Source of the DNA: Alternaria dauci | Lineage: Eukaryota > Ascomycota > Dothideomycetes > Pleosporales > Pleosporaceae | Reading direction: 5' to 3' | Assembly: GCF_042100115.1 (NCBI RefSeq) | Contig: NC_091274.1 | Location: 2,170,001 to 2,234,000, forward strand | DNA: 64,000 nt | Shown: piece after piece, positions 33,667-44,125 of the stretch | Position numbering within the stretch: the stretch's first letter is position 1 | Layout: every line of letters starts with the position of its first letter | Translations under genes and position numbers: made by a program | The notes under the pieces: generated by a model | Database searches by the model: none | Seen by the model: only the letters and a program-made list of their open reading frames with translations | Told to the model about the DNA's origin: nothing

Positions 33667-35378
33667 ATGGGTCTCTTCACACCCAAGATGGGTGCCATCG
33701 CGAAGGGCAGGGCCGATGTCGAAGCTGCGCAGGCTGAGGCTCCTCACCTGAAGCAGGTCAACTGGAAGTCCGATGCTGGTCTCCGCAAGCTCTACTTCTA
33801 CGCCTTCTTCATCTGTATCGCTTCTGCGACTACAGGCTACGACGGGCAAGCCTATCTAGCAACATCACTCTACAACTGAAGACTAATTCTCTTGCAGTTC
33901 CATGCTGAACAACCTCCGTATCCTACCGAGATGGACCAACTACTTCGACGATCCACAGGGAGATACTCTTGGTCTTTTGACTGCTCTTTACTCTATTGGT
34001 GCGATCGCCTCGCTTCCCGTCGCTCCCTTTGTTGCCGATCGTTTCGGACGTCGAGCATGCATCACTCTCGGCTGTGTCATCATGATTGTTGCAGCTTGCA
34101 TCCAGGCCGCCGCTAAGGACCTTGACTACTTTATGGGTGGACGTTTTCTTATGGGTTTTGGAAACTCATTGGCTCAGCTTTCTTCTCCCCTACTTCTTAC
34201 CGAAATCTGCCACCCTCAGCATCGTGCTCGTGTTACTGCTATATACAACTGCTTGTGGAACGTTGGTGCTATTGTTTGCACCTGGTTGACTTTTTGTACT
34301 AAGCGCATCGACAGCGACTGGTCCTGGCGCGTTCCTGCTCTGACCCAGGCTGCACCTTCTATCGTCCAGTTGGCCGCCATCTGGTTCATCCCCGAGTCAC
34401 CACGTTGGCTGATCGCCAAGGAGAGGAACGAGGAGGCCCTCTCAATCCTTGCCAAGTACCACGCGAATGGAGATGCCAACAATGCTACAGTTCAGTTCGA
34501 ATTCGCTGAGATCAAAGAGACCCTCCGCCTCGAGTTCCAGTACCAGAAGACTTCTAGTTACCTTGACTTCTTCAAGACCAAGGGCAATCGGTACAGACTT
34601 ATGCTTCTTGCATCTCTTGGTCTCTTCTCTCAGTGGTCCGGCAACGGTCTTGTCTCTTACTACGCTACCGACGTTTATAAATCCATTGGTATCACAGACC
34701 CTGACACCCAGCTTGGTATCAATGGTGGACTTACTATACTCTCTCTCATCGTCTCGGTGTCTTGTGCTCTACTCGTTGATCGCGTTGGTCGTCGCCCGCT
34801 CTTCATCTCCGCTACCGCAGCCATGTGTGTTACCTTTATCGTCTGGAGTATTGCTTCGTCGCAGCAGGAAGCTACCAAGAGCAAGGCCGCTGGCCAGGCT
34901 GTCATTGCCATGATCTGGATCTTCTCTGTTGCTTACGCGTTGGCTTGGTCTGGCCTGCTTGTCGCCTACACTGTTGAAATCTTGCCCTTCAAGATCCGTG
35001 CGAAGGGTCTGATGATCATGAACTTGTTCATTCAAGTTGCTTTGACTATCAATCAATACGTCAACCCCTTGGGATTCGACCATCTTCACCCCACCTGGAA
35101 GCTCTACACTATCTACGCTGTAAGTTCAGCACCAACTAGTATTCTCAATATCTTTTACTAAAAACAACTAGTGCTGGATCTTTCTCGAACTTGTCTTCGT
35201 CACTGTCTTCTACGTCGAGACCCGTGGTCCCACTCTCGAGGAGGTCGCTAAGATCTTTGATGGCGATGAGGCTGAGGTTGCTCACGTCAATATCGAGGTA
35301 GTTGAGAAGAGCATCATGAGTTCTGGTTACGAGAAGGGTGGCAACGTCCGCATTGAGCAGGTCCGCCCATCCTCTTAG
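33667..35378 (+). CDS. MFS sugar porter (hexose/lactose permease-like), 3 exons
   Basis: Exons 33667-33845, 33898-35119 and 35172-35378 code for 535 residues with about 12 hydrophobic segments. Sugar-porter signatures are present: YDGSMLNNL after helix 1, DRFGRR, GRFLMGFGNSL, PESPRWLIAKER, DRVGRRPLF and the C-terminal VETRGPTLEEV. The last motif points to the fungal lactose-permease/hexose-transporter branch. Acts as a plasma-membrane proton symporter or facilitator; the substrate cannot be read from sequence. Intron 1 (33846-33897) begins GC instead of GT: the donor is ACGG-GCAAGC, and the join restores YDG-SMLNN. Intron 2 (52 nt) begins GTAAGT. The Arg/Lys-rich N-terminus is cytosolic. Confidence 0.93.
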
Positions 35379-35537
35379 GTGTTCTGATAGCTCGTTTGTA
35401 TATGACAAGTGTGTCCTATCTGGGTGAGAGTGTGGTAATTGGCGAACTCACGATACCCATTGTCTGTATAACCTTCGCTACCAGTAATAAACATTATTTG
35501 TTCTCTCTTTGTATTGCCTCTAACTTACGATTCAACC

Positions 35538-36221
35538 TCACTGTCGGACAATACCCTGTTCCATCTGACCCATCTCTCTAATCGCCTTCTTTCCCTCCTT
35601 CTTTTGCCTGCGTTTTTCCAACTTCCCCTTGATGGCGGCTTTGATGCCAGCGCAACACATGACCGAAGAGAACAAGGCACTACCCATCCACAGCAATGCG
35701 TTGATGAGGTCGCACCACACAGCTCTCTTCATGCGTCCTATATCGACATTCTCATATCCTTGCTCAACATCGCCGCCCAAATAGATTGCGTAGAAACGGC
35801 CAAAGGAAGCGATCCACAGAATGGCCAAAATCCACTCTGGCATCCAGGTCATACGGTAGTTCCGTGCTGTTATGCTATCAATGACCAGGACCACGAGGGT
35901 AAGGCCAAACACAACCTGCGCATATATGAAGTCTGTTCTCGCATCGCTTGTTGTATGGCCGAGTTCGATGGCATAGGATATGCCCGAGGCAAGGGCGAAC
36001 ACGAATTGGAAAATGCGGATGCTGAGACGGAAGAGAGATACGGCAGGCTTGTCAAGCTTTGCGTTTATGGCCGACTTGAAGGACGATGGAGAGATGAAGT
36101 GTGACTTGAAGTAGGGTGGCGGTGGTACGGATGGTATTGAGTGTATCGAGGGTGGCGATGATGATGAAGTTGATGAAGATGGCTTGTTGTATACGGCTTC
36201 GATATCTTCTGGTCGACCCAT
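35538..36221 (-). CDS. Four-TM MARVEL-like membrane protein
   Basis: 227 residues from the ATG at 36221 (MGRPEDIEAVY). The frame upstream has no ATG. The N-terminal ~50 residues are Ser/Pro-rich. Four hydrophobic segments follow: IFQFVFALASGISYAI, VVFGLTLVVLVIDSI, WILAILWIASFGRFYAIY and LINALLWMGSALFSSVMCC. The C-terminus is basic (KGKLEKRRQKKEGKK). This arrangement with an Arg before the first segment and a WMPEW-type aromatic loop is typical of ascomycete MARVEL-domain proteins, which are linked to membrane organisation. No specific function is known to me. Confidence 0.75.
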   Translation of the reverse strand: MGRPEDIEAVYNKPSSSTSSSSPPSIHSIPSVPPPPYFKSHFISPSSFKSAINAKLDKPAVSLFRLSIRIFQFVFALASGISYAIELGHTTSDARTDFIYAQVVFGLTLVVLVIDSITARNYRMTWMPEWILAILWIASFGRFYAIYLGGDVEQGYENVDIGRMKRAVWCDLINALLWMGSALFSSVMCCAGIKAAIKGKLEKRRQKKEGKKAIREMGQMEQGIVRQ

Positions 36222-36862
36222 AATGTGTATTTCGTCGGAATGGATTGGGAGTTTAGGGATTGAAGTCGCAAGGAAAGTCGTGTAGATGGATTCCAAGGTT
36301 AGTGTACATCAGACAAGCGGGCCATGGTAGGGTTATATGTGCTTTTAAACCGCCGACGCGGCCTACCTAGGCAAACTTCGGTGCAACCCATAAATAGGAA
36401 CACAGCATGCTATCCTCTGCAGATTTAATTCTGCTAAGTGGAGCACAATGGAATGGCGCCAAACTTCCATCTCAAGAAGTGCGTATTCTAAGAGAACACG
36501 AGCGATGCGAACACTAGCGGCTCGGCAATGTAATCGGAGATAGGGGCCTGGGCCTATTCGCGTCGCATCAGCGGTGATCGATGCGCGACCTAAACACTCG
36601 TTGTGAAGCTTCAAGCGCAGAGTATGTTTGATTAGGGAAAGAGAATCGAGCGGGTCCCGCCGAGTTAGTGTTCGGAGAGATCTTTCCCTGGAGATGTTTG
36701 CGATGCTGCGCCAGCGACGCGAAATGGAAGGACGCTAGAAGCGATGATGTATGCCGCTAACCAAAGCAGTCCTGGAACAGACGTTTCTCTTAAGATACGC
36801 GCTCCTCGCTCAGAATACGCTTCCCGGTGTCTCAACATCTTCGACACGACGCCACCATTAAC
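36222..36862. promoter_or_regulatory. Divergent promoter region between the MARVEL-like and Zn2Cys6 genes
   Basis: 640 bp between genes pointing away from each other. No further feature is supported. Confidence 0.35.
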
Positions 36863-38213
36863 ATGCAGCAAGAATCGCCACTCACCGAGGCTACACCGGG
36901 CTCGAGAGGAGAGTCCCTTCTGACTTCACGAGAGCCTTCTCCGTTCGACCACACCGAAAGAGGCACGTCCAGACGATCGAAGATCACGAGGAAGTCTCAT
37001 CGCAAGTCACGGGCCGGATGCGTACATTGCAAGTCGCGTCGCATCAAGGTACGTATGTCATAGGTTTGCAGCAATCACTCGCGGTATTTTTCTTGAGAAG
37101 GGAGAGAACCTTTAGATCATGTGTACAAGACGCCAAACGTGTACTAATGGTGGGGGAAGTTGAACATCACGCTCAACGTGCTAACATCATGCTTAGTGCG
37201 ACGAGGGCAAGCCGTCTTGTGCCAATTGCAAACGAAGGCAAGTTCGATGCGAATACCCCGGCCCCCCCGCGACTTCCGCTGCCGCGCCAGGGCTTGTAAA
37301 TCCAAGAGAGCCGAGTGGCCTCCCAATATCTGAGATTGAACTCACATACCACTGGACAATGACGACGTGTCACTCGTTCTCAGCATGGCCCGCTGGCGTG
37401 GCTCGTATACAGTCTTTAACGGAAGAAATCGCGATGAAGAATGAACACGTATTGCACCTCATATTTGCGTTTACGGCTCTCCATCTCGCCGTCTGTCGCC
37501 CAATCAGCAAAGAACACTACACCGCCACTGCAGACTATCACTACGAGCGCGCGCTCGCACTCGTCACTCCAGAGATAGCCAGTCTTAGTCCCGATAACTG
37601 TGACGCGGTCCTTCAATCTGTTCAGTTGATCTGCTTTGTCAGCTGGGCAAGAGGACCGCAGGCTGGCGAGTACCTTGCTTTTGGCAAACATGGAAGATCG
37701 GACTGGCTGGTCATGTTTCGTGGAATTCGTACAACACTGGCTTCGCTCGAGAGAGACAAGTTCGCTAAGACGCATGAGCCGAATAGTCGGAGCAAAGGCC
37801 GACTTATACCACCATCAGACGGGCCGTCTGAGTACGAAAAGCAGCTAATGGAGCTAAAAGAGCATGTTGAGTTCGTCTCCGAGCCCACCAATCATGATGA
37901 CAATGTGCACAGCGTCGAAGTCTTGCAGGAGATGTACGCGAATCGTTACGGTGGCAAAGACGGGGAATACCACGTAGCTTTCGGGTGGCTCTATCGCATG
38001 AGTGAAGACTTTCTCGACCGACTTCAGCGATGCGACCCGCTGCCACTCATCATCTACGCTCATTTTGTTGTTCTCATGCACGACTTGGAGAAATTCTGGT
38101 ACATGAAAGGGTGGACACACCATGTTATGAGCGGCATCTACGAGGCGCTACCCATAGAAGACAAAGCATACATACGCTGGCCAATGGCAAGTGTTGGATG
38201 GATAGCGCCTTGA
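36863..38213 (+). CDS. Zn2Cys6 (C6) transcription factor, 2 exons
   Basis: Exons 36863-37048 and 37197-38213 code for 400 residues. The zinc cluster is C53-x2-C56-x6-C63-x6-C70-x2-C73-x6-C80, the classic Gal4-type binuclear cluster. A basic stretch (RKSHRKSRAG) lies just before it. The intron sits inside the cluster, directly before C63, a common place in this family, but at 148 nt it is longer than most in this window. Beyond the cluster, HWTMTTCHSFS and HVLHLIFAFTALHLA match fungal regulators of the Upc2/sterol-uptake-like type. These act as nuclear DNA-binding activators or repressors. The targets are unknown; the neighbours give no cluster to suggest one. Confidence 0.87.
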
Positions 38214-39024
38214 TCTGTCGCTATCTGGCTGTAGCAGGTTAGGCTGACTACCCAAGACTCAACACACATCCCTCTTTCGTAAGATACTCTCGAGTCAGTT
38301 GGACCACGGGTGGCCCTCAATCCCTGGCGTAGCACCAAGGAAAAGCAAGCGGTAGGAGCTTCTGCTCGGCGATCTCTGTTTTCCGTTCTTCAGTGTGTCA
38401 AGATTCCAGTTTACACTGACGAATGAGCCTTTCAACTAATCTGCCTTGGGTTGGGCTGAGCAAGATACAAGGACATTCGGCGGATCAACGACCATACCAC
38501 GCTGTGTGTCCGACGCAGCGACGATTCCTAGATGAACGGTAGAGACGTGGACATTTGGCTTCTCTATTGGAGAGTCATTGACGACCTGGCTTCCAATTCA
38601 ATTGGATGTCACAAGCATAGAGATACTCAGCCAGCATGGAGACTTTCGGGTTTAACTGGTCTTTTGAGCAGGGACATAATCGAGCAACCACTGTCCTCGA
38701 GACACTTGGAACGTACGCGTACGGTTGATGTATATGATTTTGATTGTTTTTCTAACGCTTGACATTGCTCTTCATCATCCAGCATGATGCAAGATTGTTT
38801 CGCGTGTACGCCAAAGCCATGGTACTAGCCCGCTAGACTATAATACAGTATCCGGTTCCAGATCGGAAATTGAATCCATGCCCAGACTCATGCCCGTCGT
38901 CCATCATGCTGTCATCTTCAGGCATGCAGACGCCAAAGACTCAAGATTGTATCTTGAATGGCAAATGGGCGAATGTTCCGTGTCCTCCTCGTCACATCAA
39001 TGGACACACATGCTCGACCCGAAA
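38214..39024. other. Convergent intergenic region; nothing identified
   Basis: About 810 bp between convergent genes. No gene, repeat or motif is supported. Confidence 0.35.
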
Positions 39025-39972
39025 TCAAGTAGAACAGATATGGGCGTTTGTGTAGTTTGACCTGGGTCTGTCGAAACGAGAGCTATGCTTGACAACACCA
39101 GAAGGACGATTAGAAGAAGGTTGGTGTATAGTGCGACATGTGTACCGGCCCATGGCACCCAGGTGGTATGACCTCTTGACTGGATACGAAATGTACGCGC
39201 CAGTTGGTAGGTCGTAGGCGATGGTATTTGCAAGCTGGGGCCGAGCGATTGCGGCTATCGCCTCTGAGATGGTGAACATGATACCTGTAGATGTTGATGA
39301 CCCCCAAGTGTCAGTGGGCGACCTTGCCATTGTCCTCTTCCCTCCCGTCGCTTCTCTTTCTGCGTTCCTAGCCCGTTGTTCACACTGTTCCGACTTTAGC
39401 TGGCGCTTGCTAAAACGATGTGCAAGTGCCAGTGGCTTTTGTGACGAGGTCGCTTTTCCTTTGCCTTCGTTCTGGTTTATCGGTTTCTCTGGAAAGCGCT
39501 GTCCTGCCGGTTTGAAATGATCTGATCGCTTCTGCTCCTGCGTTTCCGGCACGCGAGCCAACGGTCCTGTAGATGCCATATGGGGAGGGTTTAAAGAGCG
39601 TTCACGAGTGTTTCCAGGCGTCTTGCTACGCAGAGGATACCTCGAGCGGCTTTGCTCCTTGGCTTGATATTCAAGAGGTTTAGGATTCGATGGAAGCGCG
39701 GGAAAACCCTCTTCCACCTCATCACTCAGCGTCAGATCAATGAACTGGGACGTTGGGCTTGGGAAGGACTTGGCTCGTGAGGTCTCGGTAGATTGCTGGA
39801 TCCTTGGCTGGGTCCCCATGTATTGCACGTCGTTTTGCTCAGGTGTGTCGTTAGCTGTTTCTTGTAATTCGGCCATCCTGATTCGCGCCGCCCTCCTTCG
39901 TTTGGTATGGCGCTGCGACTTGGACTGTGACGCTTCCGGATTTGGTCGCGCGCGTTTTCCGCGACTGGCCAT
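39025..39972 (-). CDS. Uncharacterised basic protein with a SUMO-interacting-type motif
   Basis: 315 residues in one exon, starting at the ATG of MASRGKRARP. I do not recognise the family. The N-terminus is basic (SQRHTKRRRAARIR), likely a nuclear localisation signal. Residues 77-85 read FIDLTLSDE, matching the hydrophobic core plus acidic flank of SUMO-interacting motifs. A long low-complexity region rich in Pro, Arg and Gln follows. The last ~80 residues contain more ordered sequence (GIMFTISEAIAAIARPQLANTI). A nuclear, SUMO-linked role is an inference from these short motifs only. Confidence 0.55.
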   Translation of the reverse strand: MASRGKRARPNPEASQSKSQRHTKRRRAARIRMAELQETANDTPEQNDVQYMGTQPRIQQSTETSRAKSFPSPTSQFIDLTLSDEVEEGFPALPSNPKPLEYQAKEQSRSRYPLRSKTPGNTRERSLNPPHMASTGPLARVPETQEQKRSDHFKPAGQRFPEKPINQNEGKGKATSSQKPLALAHRFSKRQLKSEQCEQRARNAEREATGGKRTMARSPTDTWGSSTSTGIMFTISEAIAAIARPQLANTIAYDLPTGAYISYPVKRSYHLGAMGRYTCRTIHQPSSNRPSGVVKHSSRFDRPRSNYTNAHICST

Positions 39973-40204
39973 GATGAAGTGAGATGTGATACAGCAATGG
40001 ACGATCGTGAGGGCAAAAGCTGAAGAGTGTAGTGCAGGAAAGTGGCAGTCAGAAGAATTTGGGTATCCGGAGAAAGAGGGGTTGCAGGGTGTTGGCCGCA
40101 AAGGTGGGTGAGGTGAGTGCCAAAGTTGCCGCTTGGACCGCACCATCAACAAACGCCCGCAGAAGGCGCGTTCACACCATAGCTATTGCACAGCTATTGT
40201 GCAA

Positions 40205-41353
40205 TCAGGCCCTCCCCCTTCTGCCAGTCTTTGCATTGAAATCCTCGACAGCTTGCATGAATCCGGGCCAGGCATTTCTAACCAGCCGGTTATTCTCCAG
40301 CGTTCGTATGTAGTTTTCGGGCACGTCATGGAGCCGCTTTCCTTCATGAATGCCTTTTTTGAATCTCCACGTGTCTGACGCCGAAGGGACTTGTGGTTGG
40401 GATGGCTCTGGCTGTGGCCGAGATGATTGCGCCTGTGTCCGTTGTGGTTGGGTCTGCGGCTGGTCGGCCTGTGGTGGCTTGAGACGTGCTTGCCCTGGCC
40501 TGTGGTATTCAAATGCCTCGAGAAGGCCCACGTGCTTGTCTATGTATTTGTAAAGCTGGCCGCCAATCGTCTTGACGTAGTTTTCGGGAGCATCGGTGAA
40601 CCGCTTGCCACTGTGCACTCCGAATGTCCATATATAGTCGCGTGCAGGGTTGTGTTCGCGGGTTGGTGGCTCGTCGATAGAGTCGTCGCTGCTGGTGGAG
40701 CTGCTCGTGCTCGATCGACGAGAAAGCGGAGGGGGCGCAAAGGAGATGTATGCGCTCGAATGGGCAGAAACATCTTCCTGGTAAAGGAGGTAGCGCACGC
40801 GCGTCGTCGTCGCAGTGAGTGGAAAATTGCGTAGATAGATCTGATCGTACACTGCAACGGCGGCAGCCTCGGTAAACATGATTTGTGCTCTTGGTTGTTT
40901 CCCTCTACTAGTCGTAGGCAGTGGCGCCTGTACGTTGATGGCGATGTCTTGGGCATCGTACATGTCGTCGTCAAGGAGCTCGTCCGAGTCACTACTGTTG
41001 CCGTCCACGTCCAGATCAAAGTCGTCATCCCGTCTGCTGGATCGGTACAGGGCTTCGAAATGGTTCCCACCGGAGGATAGAGGGATGAAATCTTGTTCTG
41101 AATCGTTCCTGCCATTCTGCTGCGCAAAACGTCCGCCACGACCGCCTCCTTGACCACCACGGCCTCGACCTCGCCCTCCGCCACGTCCCCCGCCGCGTCC
41201 TCCGCCGCGTCCTCCGCCGCGCCCGTGTCGAGCGTTGTGTATCGCCTTTTGTCGTGCCTTGTGCCTGATTGGGGGAGGTCCGGTTGGCTTGGAGCCCCTT
41301 GATTTGCGGTTCGCAGCCGCACTCGAGCGCCGTTGCTGGCAAGGGCGCGACAT
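40205..41353 (-). CDS. RGG-box protein with two tandem copies of an ExoX-C/QSregVF-like motif
   Basis: 382 residues in one exon; start chosen at MSRPCQQRR (41353). Residues 43-75 are an RGG/GRG box (repeats of GGGR), typical of RNA-binding proteins and methylated on Arg. An acidic stretch follows (DDDFDLDVDGNSSDSDELLDDD). The C-terminal third has two similar units at about 239-283 and 327-371: W.FGVHSGKRFTDAPENYVKT and WRFKKGIHEGKRLHDVPENYIRT. They share a W..F..G.H.GKR..D.PENY.(K/R)T pattern. The pattern recalls the short domain at the C-terminus of bacterial exonuclease X and QSregVF-type proteins (FGKYKGR...LP..YL); the link is by eye. Function unknown; nucleic-acid binding is a fair guess. 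Confidence 0.68.
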   Translation of the reverse strand: MSRPCQQRRSSAAANRKSRGSKPTGPPPIRHKARQKAIHNARHGRGGGRGGGRGGGRGGGRGRGRGGQGGGRGGRFAQQNGRNDSEQDFIPLSSGGNHFEALYRSSRRDDDFDLDVDGNSSDSDELLDDDMYDAQDIAINVQAPLPTTSRGKQPRAQIMFTEAAAVAVYDQIYLRNFPLTATTTRVRYLLYQEDVSAHSSAYISFAPPPLSRRSSTSSSTSSDDSIDEPPTREHNPARDYIWTFGVHSGKRFTDAPENYVKTIGGQLYKYIDKHVGLLEAFEYHRPGQARLKPPQADQPQTQPQRTQAQSSRPQPEPSQPQVPSASDTWRFKKGIHEGKRLHDVPENYIRTLENNRLVRNAWPGFMQAVEDFNAKTGRRGRA

Positions 41354-42382
41354 TGCAACGGCCGTGTGCGGGTTGGGAGATGGGCGTAATGTCGAATTGC
41401 ACCTTGTGTGCTCAACGTCAGAGTTCACGACGCTCGGCCCCACGCCTACCGAATCGGCATCCCGAAATTGCCCATTCTTGCCCCTGCGCACGTCCAGCCC
41501 AACTTGGTGCACTCGAGAGACGGTCATCACCGCCTGTCTTGTGCCTTCGCCGTCTCTAGGAATGCTCTTCACATTGGTGAACACGCCCTTGCATGAGCGT
41601 GTAGCTAACGTGCACCGGCTGTGGCTGTGAAGACTCCAAAACAACGAGGTACCATTACCATAGCCAGGTCGCAAAAGCTGAAGACAACGCGCAGACATCA
41701 AATGTGTAACGTCACAAATAGTCGTCTTCTTCGCTGTAAATTTTCCTGGCTATGCTTACAGTTGGAACACCTTCTGCCTACCTTCCCTGACTGCGACTCC
41801 CCTCGCGTCGCTCCTAATTTCCCTGCGTCCACCCCATACTGTACCGAGCCGACCTGACATAAGTTTGTCTAACACGAACAAACCCGCGCCGCCCGCACAT
41901 ATCCACTTCTGGACGCGTTCGCAATCCTCGCGGTTCAAAAATGCATCTCATTGCACGGGCTGGATGCTTGCCGCCCGGCTCCCGCTGAAGCACTCTATCC
42001 GACGCGTCTGCGCCGCAACCCCGCATCAGCCTTGCACCTAGCCGCCGCATGACCCCCATCACATACCCAGGCGGGGCCCGCCGAGCGAGAATAGCAGTGA
42101 CGAACGCGATGGACAGGGTGAACGGCGGGTACACCGGCGTAGTTGTTCTGAAACAATTTCTTTCCGTGTGCTGTAAGAAGGTACAAAGACACCGTTGCTC
42201 AGCGCTACCACAATCTTCATTCACATTCACGTTCTGCGCATCTTGCTTGTATCACACAGCTGGCCTTGGATCTGGATATCCGCGTGTCATCTACTTCTTG
42301 ACTGACTGCGTCATCAACTCTGCTTCCACAACTTCAAACCCAACACACAACAACATAAAGCACTCGCAAGCACATCTTCACA
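41354..42382. other. Divergent intergenic region
   Basis: 1.0 kb between the RGG gene and the secreted-protein gene. A CT- and CA-rich leader (about 42220-42380) precedes the plus-strand ATG. Nothing else is supported. Confidence 0.35.
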
Positions 42383-42985
42383 ATGCTGACCAACACCTTC
42401 GCCATCCTCTCTTCGGTCCTCTTCCTCGCATCGTCGCCCTGCGCAGCCCGTGTTGTACCTCCTCAACCTCCGCGCATCCTCCCCCGGGGTGATGCACAGT
42501 CATTACTGTCGACATCCGCTACTTCTCTAGCCGATAAATGCACTTTCACTCTCTTCCACAAGCAACTCATCACCGCTGCTAAGCCAAACTCGGCAAGCAG
42601 GGGCAAGATCAATTACATCCAAATCGACAGTTTGGAAGACCATACCAATGGGCTTACGATCGACGTCGCTTCTTCAAGACCACGGGCTGAGCGCAACTCG
42701 TACACAAAAGTCTCTGCGAAGCACGTTCTCACCATCGCGGGGTTGTTGGATGACACGAGCTTGACCATCCACGGTACTGATGGGGAGGATGCGCTGATCT
42801 TCGAGTCTGATGGCGTGAGCTGGGCAACAGAGGACGGAAGCAAGAGCATGCGGCCCGACGCGTGGTGCAACTCAGGCATGTGGGTCGAGGGTGGGAGGGA
42901 AAGTAGGGAAAGAACAATGGAGTGCGCGTTTCCCTGCGCTAGAATTGAAGAGGATGAGAAGGATGAGAGAGAAGAGCTGCGGTAG
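42383..42985 (+). CDS. Secreted protein of unknown function
   Basis: 200 residues, one exon. A signal peptide is seen (MLTNTFAILSSVLFLASSPCA), cleaved near residue 21, and PPRILPRGD could be a processing site. The mature part has four cysteines (C53, C162, C181, C185), a fold-like middle with alternating hydrophobic residues (INYIQIDSLE, HVLTIAGLLDDTSLTIHG) and a charged, low-complexity end. I do not recognise the family. It is one of several secreted-protein genes at 42-52 kb. Confidence 0.6.
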   Translation: MLTNTFAILSSVLFLASSPCAARVVPPQPPRILPRGDAQSLLSTSATSLADKCTFTLFHKQLITAAKPNSASRGKINYIQIDSLEDHTNGLTIDVASSRPRAERNSYTKVSAKHVLTIAGLLDDTSLTIHGTDGEDALIFESDGVSWATEDGSKSMRPDAWCNSGMWVEGGRESRERTMECAFPCARIEEDEKDEREELR

Positions 42986-43279
42986 ATGACGCAGATATAG
43001 CGTCACAGATCAAAGTGCGGGTCTTCGCAAGATTTCCTTTGTACATTATACATTCTCCAAACTCTTGATACCCATGAATAAGAACAGCAGTCACAGCACG
43101 TATCTGTAGGGAACCGTGTAAATTCAGGACCTGAATAAAGAATTACTCGATTTTCTATACAAAGTACTCCATGCCTGGACATCTACCCATGATTTAAGTT
43201 ATTAACGAAACCATCCCAAGAAAATTAAACATATGCCGTACCACCCTCTACTACTGACCCAACACCTTCCTTCTTCTTC

Positions 43280-44125
43280 CTATCTATTTCCAAACGTCCA
43301 AGGATCCCGGGATGCACCAAACCGTGTCATGTCCCAATCCACCTCATTGCCACACTGACAACAGCCCTCTTTCTTGCTCACTTCCTCCTCAATCGGCATC
43401 ATCATCCTCGCCTCCAACCACCTAGCCAATCCTTCATCGTCGCAACCGGTGACCTTCGCAACTCCCACCCCTCTCACGCTAGTAAATAGTCTCAAATGCG
43501 AGTTATCAGCACCATCAAACATGCTCTGCCAAACCTTTACTTCCAAAAACTCGACGCCGGAGAATGCAGCTGCAGCTTGAGCACTAGTGAACCGGGGGTC
43601 AATATCCAGACGCAGTTCAAGTTGCCAGCGATTGATCTTTGCGATGCCGGATTGAGACAAAATTGGCTTCTCGGGACACAGCAAATGTGGCAGAGCGGTC
43701 AAGAGGGAGCGGTGGGCGTGAAAAACGTGTGTCGTGTATAGAAGATCCTGCGCTTCTTCGTATATTTGGCGACATGTTTGAAGGATAGCTGGGTAGATGG
43801 CTGGTGGTTTCGATGGTGTGGTGTATGTGGCTAGAGTCTTGTGGTGTGGTGTATTGGGGCAGAGGAGTTCTTCGTAAATTTGATTGCGTAATTCCGCTGG
43901 AAGACGGAAAAACATGGGGGTTGATGAATTATTTGCTCCGAAACTTCTCTTTGTTGTCGCTGGCTGCGTTGATGGAGTAGGCTGGAGCTTGGCTTCCGCT
44001 TGCGCGATCAGAACAGGCGACAGCGGCGACACGCCATGAGGCGTAGTGGCAGGGAACCATGGCTCGTTGACTGCATGGTTTCCTGACATGTTGAAGTGCG
44101 CTGCGAAGTAATACGCTGCTGCCAT
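43280..44125 (-). CDS. 2EXR/F-box-like protein of the ascomycete type
   Basis: 281 residues, one exon, ATG at 44125 (a second ATG, MSGNHAV, lies 12 codons later). FFRLPAELRNQIYEELL is the signature of the short F-box-like (2EXR) segment that occurs in many ascomycete proteins, followed by AILQTCRQIYEEAQDLLY. The rest is a weakly conserved region (FTSAQAAAAFSGVEFLEV). The family is expanded in filamentous fungi and poorly characterised. A CCQCGNEVDWD cluster near the C-terminus has closely spaced cysteines. Confidence 0.72.
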   Translation of the reverse strand: MAAAYYFAAHFNMSGNHAVNEPWFPATTPHGVSPLSPVLIAQAEAKLQPTPSTQPATTKRSFGANNSSTPMFFRLPAELRNQIYEELLCPNTPHHKTLATYTTPSKPPAIYPAILQTCRQIYEEAQDLLYTTHVFHAHRSLLTALPHLLCPEKPILSQSGIAKINRWQLELRLDIDPRFTSAQAAAAFSGVEFLEVKVWQSMFDGADNSHLRLFTSVRGVGVAKVTGCDDEGLARWLEARMMMPIEEEVSKKEGCCQCGNEVDWDMTRFGASRDPWTFGNR

